A stretch of DNA of 64,000 nucleotides from Ricordea florida (GCA_949710005.1 OX453276.1:34632947-34696946), one strand, 5' to 3'. Counted from the first letter of the stretch, positions 24,101 to 33,909 are shown. Notes: generated by a model from the sequence alone, not told the origin. Made by a program: numbers and translations.

Positions 24101-25674
24101 TCCGATAAAGAAAGATTTTGTGAAACATTTAAGGATAAAAAAACAGTGCTATTAAGACGGAATATACAGAAACATAACAGTAGATTGTGAAGAGCAAAAG
24201 AGTAAAATAACTAAGGGAATAGTTTCGCTGGTATAGAGGACTTTCATAAATGGCAGCCGATTTATTATTCTTTTGTAGTATGTTAATTAGACCCACTGGT
24301 CTCAGTTGGAACAAAAATTTTATTGAATTTTGCACATCCTAGCAAGGCCAGTAAGGCTCTTTACCATGAAAATAAAAGAACTTTTTGTTTGGCCGTCGTT
24401 ATGAAAGAGGTCTATGGAGTCTGTTTGAGTGCTCAAGGTTGGTCTATTTTACTTAATTAGCAGCATCCCATCTTCTTTTAGTATCTGGAAGCTCGATGAA
24501 CTTCGAGGGGCTGTTGAAAATGGCTTGCTGCTCGATTCTTGTGCGGTAAAAACGCTGATAAGAACAAAGAGTCTTTAATTTTGCGTCACTTAAAAACTGT
24601 CTTTCATTTTCATGTTGTTCATTTTTTTACGAGGGAGGGGGGACTGGTGGGATTTGGGGGTCATGCGAACAAACATAAGGTAAAAGGGGGGTCACGTGAA
24701 ATATTTGAGCAATACTTTTATGTCATGTTTTAATCCGAAATTGACTTCTCTTTCTTTTGATTGGGGCGGGGGGGGGGGGGGTTATGTAAAAAAATTGGCA
24801 AGATTAAGAGGGTCATGCAATATTTAATTGGTTCTTCCCGAATCACATCAGCCCCCCCCCCTCCCTCGTAAAAAATGAACGTCCCTTAATTCAAACTATG
24901 TCCGCCTTGCAAGTAAGACCCATTTAATACCAAATTCCATATGAAACAAGGTTGCATAATCTAATTGGACAATCCTTGTAAATTTAACAAATTGACGTCA
25001 GTTTTTTATGCGTCTGTCCTCTTATTGATGATAAATTGCGTCATAACATTGTCAAAGTGTTGTAGATCCCTGAGCCGATAGGCCAGTGGATCTACAACAA
25101 ACTTTGACAATGTTATGACGCAATTTATCATCAATAAGAGGACAGACGCATAAAAAACTTACGTCAATTTGTTTTTTACAATAACAAAACGCGAAAAAGG
25201 TCAATTGTATGTGTCTGTACTCTTATTGATGATAGAAATTAGCCAATCAGCGCGCGAGAATTCGCTCAGTTATTGTAAAAAAAAATCTCTCAAAGTAAGG
25301 CTAAACTCGATGAAATCATGTAAAGCAGTTAAAGTCATTTAGCCGGGATTACCTCTCTCTCTGTCCCGTTTCATGTAATATCTTTCTCTGTTGGATACAA
25401 AATCCACAGGTCTGGCTTCTTTTGTGCGGTTGTTCAACTCACACATGTTGCTGTTAATGACGTAATTGAAGCTTTGACATCTTACTTCAGCATTACAAGT
25501 CTGCAGACACTCAAATCCATTTTGTGTTTTTACGTTGTGAAACGTGTGACGTTTAAGCATCATGCCGAAGATGGAGACCTCGCTTCTACACTGCCGAGCT
25601 GTGACAAATCCACAGACAACAAGCATAACTGATGCAATGTGCAAACCGTGACCACTCATCTCTTGATTCATCAC
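19410..25674 (-). CDS. Gene C: secreted PAN protein with four EGF modules, 3' end not found
   Basis: Minus-strand exons with GT/AG borders: 25674-25353 (signal peptide with [17 protein letters not shown], then PAN), 24066-23917 (150 bp, [16 protein letters not shown]), then four calcium-binding EGF exons of exactly 123 bp: 23493-23371 (DIDECNAS), 22074-21952 (DLDECKED), 21482-21360 (DINECSSN) and 19532-19410 (DIDECSSE). All joins are phase 1, so each EGF exon can be added or skipped without a frame change. No stop or TLDc exon was found between 19410 and the next PAN exon at 14236. Either the end is degraded, or transcripts continue into the gene B exons at 12078 onward, which are phase-compatible. 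The protein is predicted secreted or extracellular-matrix. Two foldback elements sit in intron 1 and a LINE in the last intron. Confidence 0.75.
19781..19861. repeat. GATA/GACA microsatellite
   Basis: ACAGACAGACAGATAGATAA followed by (GATA)n. It directly abuts the 3' end of the LINE fragment to its right and matches the longer tract on the LINE's other side. Confidence 0.95.
19862..21020 (-). mobile_element. 5'-truncated CR1/L2/Jockey-type LINE (RT 3' half)
   Basis: On the minus strand, from 21017 down, are reverse transcriptase motifs [24 protein letters not shown] and, after a frameshift near 20843, [10 protein letters not shown] (the RT Asp-Asp site). Next is a stretch with WDSHI and QNRAARI, then at 20290-19919 the C-terminal region with [26 protein letters not shown] and GAKVWNNRP. 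Several frameshifts make it inactive. It lies in the intron between EGF exons 3 and 4 of gene C. GATA microsatellite flanks both sides, so it appears to have inserted into such a tract. Confidence 0.8.
21021..21240. repeat. GATA/GACA microsatellite
   Basis: A long mix of GATA and GACA units, with variants from 21160 on. The poly-Ser/Leu/Tyr frames across it are artefacts. Confidence 0.95.
22570..22700. repeat. Imperfect inverted repeat around TTTGATATGTGATG
   Basis: TTCATCACATATCAAAC (about 22580) and GTTTGATATGTGATGAAAC (about 22660) are inverted copies about 60 bp apart. It lies in an intron of gene C. Confidence 0.6.
23070..23172. mobile_element. Foldback element, GTTCAATTTTATCCTTGG family
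   Basis: The ends GTTCAATTTTATCCTTGGTT and, inverted, GTTCAATTTTTTCCTGGTTT bracket about 60 bp. A second member is at 63195-63337. Intron of gene C. Confidence 0.75.
24617..24880. mobile_element. MITE with G-run ends
   Basis: The ends GTTCATTTTTTTACGAGGGA and TCCCTCGTAAAAAATGAAC are inverted repeats, each followed inward by long G or C runs. About 264 bp, non-coding, in intron 1 of gene C. Confidence 0.75.
24989..25170. mobile_element. 182-bp palindrome
   Basis: The arms read AAATTGACGTCAGTTTTTTA to GTGTTGTAGATCC and back, with nearly complete pairing over about 80 bp per arm (TGATGATAAATTGCGTCATA inside) and a loop near 25075-25090. It lies 180 bp from the gene C PAN exon. AAATTGACG at the outside also pairs. 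Confidence 0.9.
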
Positions 25675-26718
25675 TCAACAGAAAATCTTACAAAAGGAAA
25701 ACGAAATTATTAATAAGTGATAACTGCACTGGTAATTTTTACCTCGTTCACACCAAAAAGTTAAACAAACTCCAAGGTGGTTTAGTTAATGCATGATTTA
25801 TTCTTGCACCGTTCACAAAGTTGTTTCGACTTCTATCATGTGGCCGATGCAAATCATTCAGTCCTCCCTTAGTGTTTCAGGGGTATTCTGCAGCGTCCAA
25901 TATAAGGAGTAAAGGCCCTTTGCAGAGCAGAAACATAACAAATCCACGTTTATCTTTTGGTAAACAGGGTTGCATGTCCATTTAAGGATATAAAAAGTTG
26001 TTAATTGTTTGATGATATTCAAAGTCACTCGTTGACCTATTGCAACATGTTCGAAAAAAGATACTGTAGTGTGCAGAATTTCACAATAATTCGATCTTCA
26101 AAAAACACTGATATCCTTTTCTGTGCAGCAATTCAAAGAAAACTGTTGAGTTGATGATTACACAAGACAAAAAACCAAACCTTCACGCCGAACATTTGCA
26201 CCAAATAATGTAACTACTGATATTTCATGTTAAAAGCAAGGGAATAATCTGACGTAAAGTAAAGATGGGAAAGAAGTGACTGGAATTGCTAAGTTAACAA
26301 CGCAACACAGAGTAGTCTAACTATCACGTAACAGCAAAAATTGGCGTCTTAAAAATACAGACCACCACAACTGAAAGATAAATTAATCAATTCTTCCCTG
26401 TCTTAATTTGAGGAGAATCCTTTATGGTTTTTTCCATATGTACCAGTGTTGCTAAACATGTTCACATTCACGCTGTAAATTAAACGTCTTCTTAACAGGA
26501 AAAGTTCCTTCACAGCTTATGTTACTTTTGGTCCCACAAAAAAATATTCTAAAGAAATTTAAATCCTTGCTACTTTAATTTAATTTCCATCACTTTAATT
26601 TGATATTTGTTACATCACCTTCGTCTTTAACCATTGAGTTTACATCTCAGGAACATGAACTTATATTTGCAGGGTCCTCATCATACTTACCTTGGTTTTT
26701 CTAAAATAAAGTATATAC
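25675..26718. other. Gene C upstream region, nothing else recognised
   Basis: AT-rich DNA between the gene C start and the left LTR. No frame longer than about 60 codons has recognisable content and no clear TATA box could be assigned. The gene C promoter and 5' UTR are expected here. Confidence 0.4.
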
Positions 26719-27051
26719 TGCAGAGTTTGTCGAACCAACACACCGCTGGCCAACATGAGACATTACACAACTGAACACACCACGGACTCACCCCTTAAGG
26801 GAACGTCCGCAGACCATGTCGATATACTCGGACGTTTTGTTGACTAATACCTTGGTATCGTTTTATTAAGAAGCTCTTCAGGACTAAAGGACGTTTTATT
26901 ACAGTTGTAAGTACATTGTCAGCTGGTACAATGTCGGCCGTGCTTTATTTTGTTTTAAGTGTATTTATATTACTGTACGTTTTCCCGTAGATTCGCTTCT
27001 ACATCGTTGTTGTGATAAATAAAACCGTCCAACACCGAGGAGAATTCTTCA
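26719..27051 (+). repeat. 5' LTR
   Basis: 333 bp, TGCAGAGTTTGTCG to GAATTCTTCA. A TATA-like GTATTTATATTA lies at 26960-26971 and a poly(A) signal AATAAA at 27018-27023, so U3, R and U5 can be placed roughly. Confidence 0.95.
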
Positions 27052-27064
27052 TGTAGAAGCGAAT
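26960..27064 (+). promoter_or_regulatory. Retrotransposon promoter, R region and putative self-priming site
   Basis: The TATA-like sequence at 26960-26971 predicts transcription starting near 26988-26992. Bases 26991-27004 (ATTCGCTTCTACAT) are exactly complementary to 27051-27064 (ATGTAGAAGCGAAT), which lies where the primer-binding site should be, directly after the LTR. I recognise no tRNA 3' end match there. This arrangement is that of Tf1/sushi-type elements, whose RNA 5' end folds back to prime reverse transcription. The function is inferred, not shown. Confidence 0.7.
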
Positions 27065-27080
27065 ACAAGGAACTTCAACA

Positions 27081-30000
27081 ATGGTTATTGTAGGCTGTTC
27101 GGTTCCAACATGCGAGTTTACGACACCTGACGTCTCCGAAGCACTGGCCATCGCCCTGCTACAGAACCACGGGCTTGCTCATCAAACAACCCCGACTCCT
27201 AGCGCCGAACCAGCAGCCACGACGCAAACCCCACGTGCACCAGCGCTCGAACGACCAAAAATCGACGTCGGCGTATCCACAGAAGACTGGAATGTATTCG
27301 TAAGACGTTGGCACGTGTTTCGCACTGGATCAGGCATCACTGATGCTACCGCACCGGCCCAGCTATTTCAGTGCGCGGGCCCTCAGCTCGGAGACAATAT
27401 ACTCAAGACTAATCCAGATGCCATCTCAGACAACCTGCCACAGCTTTTGGAGACCATGCGCTCCTTGGCAGTCATCCCCATAGCAACTGGCGTCCTGAGA
27501 ACCGAGCTCCTTCAGCTTCAACAGGAACGCGATGAACCATTCCGTTCCTTCGCCGCGAGGGTCCGAGGCAAAGCTGAGACATGCGAATTTACCACGAAGT
27601 GCGAATGTGGAAAACATGTAGACTACACACCTCACATGTCTAGAGACGTCCTGTTAAACGGCATCGCCGACCCTGACATCCGCCGTGAGGTACTCGGGAC
27701 ACGAGACATCACACAGACGGCGGTGAACGATGTAATCTCCCTCGTGGAGGCCAAAGAGAAGGCTCGAAACGCACTTCCAACATCAAGCCTATCTGCTATG
27801 TCTTCATTCCGACGCCAACAGAATCCTCGGCTTAACTCCAACACCGCAGCACCAAACCCTACACCGTCCCTAGTAGACCAGGCAAAAGAAGCCACGTGCC
27901 CGGATTGCCAGCAGCGATTCAAGACCTTTACGGAAGGAGCACGGGGCTGGAACACAAAGCCCCACCAGGTGTGCATTTTGTGCTACCGAACTCGCCGCCG
28001 GAACAAACGAACACGAGGGACGCCCCAGGCCTCCGCATCTGCATTTCACGCTGATGGAGAGTCAGAGCAGGTCTCCCAGATTGCGGCGCTCCTACCAATT
28101 CCAGTCAAATCTCCTCGACGAAACAGACGGCACCGAAGACGGAAATTTCCAACACACAGCTTCAATGGACGTAAGCCAATCAAACTCGATCACCACGTCT
28201 TCACGAAGGGCGAGTGGCGGCGGGCGCGTCTAAAAGCCCAACCCACAGTGCATATCACTATCACCGCCGAGTCCGAGGCGGTTGACCACACCACCGTCCC
28301 AGGCGTGACAGCAAAGGCCCGCGCCGATGTATCAGCCGTTGCAGACACTGGTGCGCAGTCGGATCTGTGGTCATTTGCCGACTTTCTAGCCTGCGGATTT
28401 TCACCAGACATACTGACACCCGTCACTCTCAGCATGTCTGCGGCCAATCGCTCTCCCATCGCCATCGAGGGAGCGTTCTTTGCCAAGATCACATACAGAA
28501 CCCACGACGGAGAGGTAATCACATGCCGCTCCATGGTATATGTCAGCCGTGCCGTGAATACTATGTATTTATCATACGACACGCTCGTCAGCCTGGGCAT
28601 CCTGCCACATACCTTCCCCACACGCGACTATAACACGCAACGCAACCCCACCGCCCAAGACACAGGGGAATCCTGTAACGTATCGGGCCAACATTGCTCA
28701 TGTCCCCAACGGAGACAAGCACCCAGCCGCCCGTCGGAGCTCCCTTTTGAATGCCGGGCTGAGAACAATGGTCAGATGAAACAATGGCTGCTTAACAGAT
28801 ACGCATCTTCAACATTCAACACCTGCCCTCACCAGACACTGCCGTGCATGGATGGACCAGCCATAGAAATACATGTCGACCCCAACGCGACACCAAAGGC
28901 TTGCCACACCCCAGCCGCTGTGCCACTCCATTGGCAGCAGCAGGTCTACGATGACCTTCTGCGCGACGAAGCACTCGGAGTCATCGAAAGGGTGCCCTAC
29001 GGCGAGCCTGTCACCTGGTGCCACCGGATGGTCGTCACCAGAAAGCATGACGGCTCACCACGCCGCACCGTTGATCTATCACCACTGAACAAGTTCTGCC
29101 AACGGGAGACATTCGCCGCCGAGTCGCCCTTCCATTCAGCGCGCAGAATACCTAGAGACAGTTGGAAAACGGTGACTGACGCGTGGAACGGGTACCATAG
29201 TGTCCCCTTACGCGAGTCTGACCGGCACTTGACAACGTTCATCACCCCGTTTGGACGGTGGCGCTACACCAGAGCACCCCAGGGATTCCTGTCGTCGGGT
29301 GACGGCTACAACCGCCGCTTCGATGCCATCCTCTCCAGCTTTGACCGCAAGGAACGTTGCGTGGACGACACGATTCATTATGATTCTGATCTAGAGCAGC
29401 ACTGGTGGCGCACGATCGACTTACTCACCCACCTTGGTCAAGCCGGAATCGTACTAAACCCTGACAAATTCCAATTTGCCAGCAAACGTGCGGACTTCGC
29501 GGGTTTCAGGATATCTGAATCTGCCATCGAACCGCTACCGAAATACTTAGACGCCATAAGAGACTTCCCGTCTCCAACCTCAACCACTGACATCAGAAGC
29601 TGGTTCGGCCTCGTTAATCAGGTGGCCAACTACGCCCAACTACGAGATACCATGACGCCATTCAAGCCGTTTCTGAGCCCCCGCTACAAATTCTCGTGGT
29701 CTGCAGAACTTGAGGACGCGTTCCAAGCGTCAAAGCAAGCCATCGTTGATGCCATTCGCCAGGGCGTGGAGATATTCGACATAACAAGACGCACATGCCT
29801 CCGCCCTGACTGGTCCCGACGTGGGATAGGATATTTTTTGCTTCAGCAACACTGCAACTGCCCATCGGGACTCCCTGATTGCTGTACAGAAGGATGGCGG
29901 ATTACCCTAGCAGGATCAAGGTTCCTCTCGTCAGCTGAGCAACGTTACGCTCCCATCGAGGGTGAGGCTCTGGCCGTCGCCTGGGGACTAGAACAGACAC

Positions 30001-31778
30001 GCTATTTCACGCAAGGCTGTGACAACCTTGTTGTCGTCACCGATCACAAGCCGCTCACAAAGATCTTCGGTGACCGCACACTTGATGAGATATCGAACTC
30101 ACGCCTTTTCAGACTCAAGCAGCGCACGCTTCCATGGCGCTTCGACATTGCGCACCTCCCTGGAAAGCTAAACCATGCAGCCGATGCAACATCACGTCAT
30201 CCATCGCCATCAGTCTCAGAGGACTCAGTGGACACGCCAGAGACCATCATGATGTCCGCCATCCGCAGTGAAGCCCAGCAGCTCGGCATCATCTCATGGG
30301 CTGACATCGCCCAGGAGACAGAGGCGGACCCATCGCTGAGTCGCTTGCGCAGTATGATTGAGCAGGGGCAGCAGGATATCGATCGATCGGACCCCAAGCT
30401 CGCAGCCTTCTGGCCGATCCGTGAGGCACTCTACGTCGAGCAAGGTGTCCTCATGTACCAGGATCGGATAGTGGTCCCCCCTTCACTCCGCCCACAGGTC
30501 CTGCGGCACCTACACGCAGCTCACCAAGGAACCTCGACAATGGAACACCGTGCACGCATGATAGTCTACTGGCCAGGAATGACAAAGGACATCCGCATAA
30601 CAAGGGACAGATGTACTGATTGCAATCGAAACGCACCCTCACAGACCTCAACCCCACCAATACCATCCCCACCGCCTTCCACGCCATTTGAAGCCGTGTT
30701 TGCTGATTTCTTCAATTATGGAGGCCACCACTACCTCGCGGTAGGGGACCGCCTCTCAGGATGGGTGGAAGTCTTCAGCTCTCCATCAAGCACCAACCTC
30801 GCGGGCGCCAATGGTCTGCTTCGCCACCTCCGAGCACTCTTTGCCACGTTCGGGGTACCCGCAGAGATATCCACCGACGGAGGCCCGGAGTTCACAGCGG
30901 GATGCACAGAAACCTTCCTCCGCCAATGGGGAATCCGACACCGTCTCTCCTCCGCACATTTTCCCCAGTCCAATGGGAGGGCAGAGGTAGCTGTCAAAAC
31001 CGCAAAACGCCTCTTGATGTCCAACACCGGGCCATCAGGCAGCCTTAACCACGATGGCTTCCTGCGGGCCATGCTCCAGCTGCGCAACACCCCTGATCCC
31101 GACTGTAGCCTCTCGCCAGCCGAAATCGTCTTTGGACGGCCGCTACGCGATACATTCTCCTTCGCTAATCGACTGGAGAAGTTCTCGAACCCCAACATTC
31201 GCCCACTGTGGCGCAATGCTTGGGCAGCTAAAGAGGAAGCCCTCAGAACAAGACTGTCCAGAACAGTGGAAACACTAAAGGAGCACTCGCGACCCCTCCG
31301 TCCATTGTCAACGGGCGAGCAGGTTTTCCTGCAGAACCAGCAAGGGACACACCCCAACAAATGGGATAGATCCGGCACGGTCGTAGAGAAAAAGGAACAT
31401 GATCAGTATGTAGTCAAAGTGGATGGGTCGGGACGTCTCACATCACGCAACCGCCGCTTCCTTCGGGCATACACGCCTGCCACACCATGTATAGCACCGG
31501 CTAACCCCCCTTCCAGTTGTCACCAGCGTGCAACTCCCCCCGCCACTCCAGCAGAACCAGACATACCACCAACTCTGGAGGACCTCTCGCTCCGCCCCAC
31601 CCATGCACTACCCCCCGAAGATGACAGCCCTTCTGACGCGCACCCTGACGCGCGAAACGACCTAACCACATCGGGACCACCAACCCCGCAACATGGCCTA
31701 CAGGCAAGCAGCCCCCGTCCTAGGCGCGTTCGCCAGCCGCCGAAACGCTTCGAACCCGAAACAGGCAAATGGATATAA
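27081..31778 (+). CDS. Gag-Pol polyprotein of the gypsy-type element
   Basis: 1565 codons in one frame with no Gag/Pol frameshift. Order by approximate residue: capsid-like Gag region 50-245; Cys pairs CPDC and CILC at about 273-302; aspartic protease with ADTGAQ at about 421; reverse transcriptase with VVTRKHDGSPR near 648, APQGFLSSGDGYNRRF near 732 and the catalytic box as CVDD at about 760; RNase H with DWSRRGIGYFL near 910 and TDHKPL near 988; integrase with a His-His-Cys-Cys zinc finger near 1143-1180 and Asp-Asp-Glu core residues near 1208, 1265 and 1303; a Pro-rich C-terminus. The active-site box has Cys where Tyr or Phe is usual. All domains are present and unbroken, so the element may still be active. 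Encoded only for its own mobility. Confidence 0.95.
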   Translation: MVIVGCSVPTCEFTTPDVSEALAIALLQNHGLAHQTTPTPSAEPAATTQTPRAPALERPKIDVGVSTEDWNVFVRRWHVFRTGSGITDATAPAQLFQCAGPQLGDNILKTNPDAISDNLPQLLETMRSLAVIPIATGVLRTELLQLQQERDEPFRSFAARVRGKAETCEFTTKCECGKHVDYTPHMSRDVLLNGIADPDIRREVLGTRDITQTAVNDVISLVEAKEKARNALPTSSLSAMSSFRRQQNPRLNSNTAAPNPTPSLVDQAKEATCPDCQQRFKTFTEGARGWNTKPHQVCILCYRTRRRNKRTRGTPQASASAFHADGESEQVSQIAALLPIPVKSPRRNRRHRRRKFPTHSFNGRKPIKLDHHVFTKGEWRRARLKAQPTVHITITAESEAVDHTTVPGVTAKARADVSAVADTGAQSDLWSFADFLACGFSPDILTPVTLSMSAANRSPIAIEGAFFAKITYRTHDGEVITCRSMVYVSRAVNTMYLSYDTLVSLGILPHTFPTRDYNTQRNPTAQDTGESCNVSGQHCSCPQRRQAPSRPSELPFECRAENNGQMKQWLLNRYASSTFNTCPHQTLPCMDGPAIEIHVDPNATPKACHTPAAVPLHWQQQVYDDLLRDEALGVIERVPYGEPVTWCHRMVVTRKHDGSPRRTVDLSPLNKFCQRETFAAESPFHSARRIPRDSWKTVTDAWNGYHSVPLRESDRHLTTFITPFGRWRYTRAPQGFLSSGDGYNRRFDAILSSFDRKERCVDDTIHYDSDLEQHWWRTIDLLTHLGQAGIVLNPDKFQFASKRADFAGFRISESAIEPLPKYLDAIRDFPSPTSTTDIRSWFGLVNQVANYAQLRDTMTPFKPFLSPRYKFSWSAELEDAFQASKQAIVDAIRQGVEIFDITRRTCLRPDWSRRGIGYFLLQQHCNCPSGLPDCCTEGWRITLAGSRFLSSAEQRYAPIEGEALAVAWGLEQTRYFTQGCDNLVVVTDHKPLTKIFGDRTLDEISNSRLFRLKQRTLPWRFDIAHLPGKLNHAADATSRHPSPSVSEDSVDTPETIMMSAIRSEAQQLGIISWADIAQETEADPSLSRLRSMIEQGQQDIDRSDPKLAAFWPIREALYVEQGVLMYQDRIVVPPSLRPQVLRHLHAAHQGTSTMEHRARMIVYWPGMTKDIRITRDRCTDCNRNAPSQTSTPPIPSPPPSTPFEAVFADFFNYGGHHYLAVGDRLSGWVEVFSSPSSTNLAGANGLLRHLRALFATFGVPAEISTDGGPEFTAGCTETFLRQWGIRHRLSSAHFPQSNGRAEVAVKTAKRLLMSNTGPSGSLNHDGFLRAMLQLRNTPDPDCSLSPAEIVFGRPLRDTFSFANRLEKFSNPNIRPLWRNAWAAKEEALRTRLSRTVETLKEHSRPLRPLSTGEQVFLQNQQGTHPNKWDRSGTVVEKKEHDQYVVKVDGSGRLTSRNRRFLRAYTPATPCIAPANPPSSCHQRATPPATPAEPDIPPTLEDLSLRPTHALPPEDDSPSDAHPDARNDLTTSGPPTPQHGLQASSPRPRRVRQPPKRFEPETGKWI

Positions 31779-31816
31779 TGTTTAGTCCGCTCGTTAACTT
31801 GCAGACTGGGGGGGGA

Positions 31817-32149
31817 TGCAGAGTTTGTCGAACCAACACACCGCTGGCCAACATGAGACATTACACAACTGAACACACCACGGACTCACCCCTTAAGGGA
31901 ACGTCCGCAGACCATGTCGATATACTCGGACATTTTGTTGACTAATACCTTGGTATCGTTTTATTAAGAAGCTCTTCAGGACTAAAGGACGTTTTATTAC
32001 AGTTGTAAGTACATTGTCAGCTGGTACAATGTCGGCCGTGCTTTATTTTGTTTTAAGTGTATTTATATTACTGTACGTTTTCCCGTAGATTCGCTTCTAC
32101 ATCGTTGTTGTGATAAATAAAACCGTCCAACACCGAGGAGAATTCTTCA
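31817..32149 (+). repeat. 3' LTR
   Basis: Matches the 5' LTR over its full 333 bp except for one seen substitution. It is preceded by the G-rich polypurine tract and followed by the TATAC target duplication. Confidence 0.95.
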
Positions 32150-32714
32150 TATACTAACCTCAGAGAAAACTGATGTTAATTGATTAGTTTACTTTGCAGA
32201 TCGGCCAAAATGTGTTCTTCTAGTTAAAACTGCTAACGAAGTTTGTGGTTTTCTCTTCAGTTTTACAATTTTAAAAAAAGAATTAACTTGGATATTCGCC
32301 AAGAGGTGTTAAATAAAGCAACCTCCTAAATTATTAAACATTTAGCAATAAATGATGCTTGAATTTGCTACGCTGGGAGGATTTGAATAACTGAGACCAG
32401 GAAAATATAAAAAAACAATCGGAACACTCACGGCTTACTCTTGCAGTAAAGTAGATTAAACACACATAGTATTTTAATACAAGTTTTGGCCATTTTAATC
32501 AGTTTCTTACTATCTTCAGCATCATGTAATTACCACTTATATATATTATTGGTGAAGATCATTAAGGGACCTCTTCACAACAGGACATTGGTTAACTGAG
32601 AAATAAGCCATCTAATTATAGCTTAGTGTATTTAATGACTTATTAAGAGAAGCAATCTGTCTAGCTTCCCGTGATGTTAACTGTGGGATCCGCAACCAAA
32701 CTGATAGTTTTAAG

Positions 32715-32885
32715 AATTGTGGGGATAGTTTCTAAAGAAACTGGTGCTGCGTTCGGTGGGAAATTGAAACACAAGAAATTGGGTAAATCAAACGAGTTGA
32801 TTAAGTAAGTTATACCACCGTAAGGTAAAAGGGAGGTGCTGACGTTTCGAGCGTTAGCCCTTCGTCGGAGCGAAAGTAAAAAAAT
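32715..32885 (-). mobile_element. Repeat with hammerhead-ribozyme-like core (Penelope-like tail?)
   Basis: On the minus strand 32870-32838 reads CCGACGAAGGGC, TAAC, GCTCGAAACGTCAGC. It resembles the CUGANGA, short stem II, GAAA core that Penelope-like retroelements carry in their terminal repeats, with one core base changed (CCGA for CUGA). The flanking part (CCTCCCTTTTACCTTACGG, GATTAAGTAAGTTATACC) recurs at 43050-43260 and 53898-53990. No reverse transcriptase is nearby. The assignment is tentative. Confidence 0.5.
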
Positions 32886-33820
32886 AGTTTTAAGTATTTC
32901 GTCTCTAGAAACCTGTGGAGTCAAAGTGTTTCATCTGAAACTGAAAAACAAAAATCTTCAAGAGCGCCTTCAGTGCACCTGGTTTTCCAATTTTGTTGAC
33001 GCACAAGTTGCGTGAAATTATTTCTCACCAATTTTTGCTGTCGCACTGAATCTTTGAGAGAAGTGAAGTTAATTCTTCTTTTCACAGCGCTTCTGCAGGT
33101 GCTGTTACGAATTCCATGAGTGCGTGGTTTAACGCGCTTGTTGCAAGTGTATCGCAGTTAACGCTGTGCGGAGAAATAAACCAATTATCAGTCTCACCGT
33201 TCTAGATGCCTGTTAACAGCTCCTGGAGTATGAAATATCGTAATATGGAGATATCGCTCATTTATGGGAGAAACTTGGCCAATATAATGATTGTACTTTG
33301 TACAGAACGAAAATTGAATCATAAAAATGATACGCCCACGAAGAATAGTTTATTTGAAGTCGAAATGAGTTTGGACTCATGCATTCTGAGTCCGTGTAGG
33401 CGGGATTTGCAGCTGCCTGTCGAAATTTCATCATTGATTTGACTTGGTATCGCTGCAATAAGTGATTGGCGAAGAAAATCTCGCGCCCTCATGCTAGCCA
33501 ATCAGAGGTCAAGCCAAAATATCGTGACTACTCTCACTGCACCCTTGTTCTCGCGCTTGATGGTGACGACATTATTTTCAAGTTGTCGACTTTTATTTTG
33601 AGTTGATTGATTCATTGCACTGTTAACGATTGTTCTTTTTTGAAAGCACAAGAGGAGAGGAATGTTGAATTGTACAATAAAATATGCCGATCATTTCACG
33701 ACCCTCCTTTTCTAACTGTAAATTTGTTTGCTTGTCATTTGCAACCCTGATGCAATGACAAGTGAAATCTCATTTGCCGAAGGCCTCCTCTTTTTAGTTT
33801 ACCCATGAGCACTTGCGTAA
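32886..33820. other. Upstream flank of the carrier gene, no gene recognised
   Basis: AT-rich sequence with only short unrecognisable frames (33206-33442 plus is the longest). CCAAT-like motifs occur on the minus strand (GATTGG at 33465). It probably includes the upstream promoter of the SLC25A32-like gene. Confidence 0.35.
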
Positions 33821-33827
33821 AATAATC

Positions 33828-33909
33828 CAACATGGCGGACAGCTGGGGTTACGAAACAATTATACTGAAACATAGACGAGAAATTTCCATAACACGTTAT
33901 GATTTTTAG
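33828..33909 (+). promoter_or_regulatory. YY1-like AACATGGCGG motif and 25-codon upstream ORF
   Basis: CCAACATGGCGGAC at 33828-33841 resembles the animal YY1 initiator element. Its ATG at 33832 opens a 25-codon frame that ends at TAG 33907-33909, 44 bp before the carrier start codon. If transcription starts at or before this motif the frame would act as a upstream ORF. If it starts downstream, the motif is only a promoter element. Confidence 0.45.

Larger units (their letters stand above)
26719..32149 (+). mobile_element. Nearly intact Ty3/gypsy-type LTR retrotransposon
   Basis: Two 333-bp LTRs (26719-27051 and 31817-32149) start TG and end CA. I see a single difference between them (G at 26831, A at 31929 region). 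The 5-bp TATAC flanks both ends (26714-26718 and 32150-32154) as target duplication. One uninterrupted Gag-Pol frame fills the middle. A purine tract (ACTGGGGGGGGGA, 31805-31816) precedes the right LTR as plus-strand primer. The near-identity of the LTRs means a recent insertion. The internal region is much richer in GC than the neighbouring DNA. It separates gene C from the SLC25A32-like gene. Confidence 0.95.

Noticed and set aside
28190-31876. Long minus-strand frames opposite Gag-Pol
   Set aside because: Shadows of the GC-rich coding strand without recognised domains.
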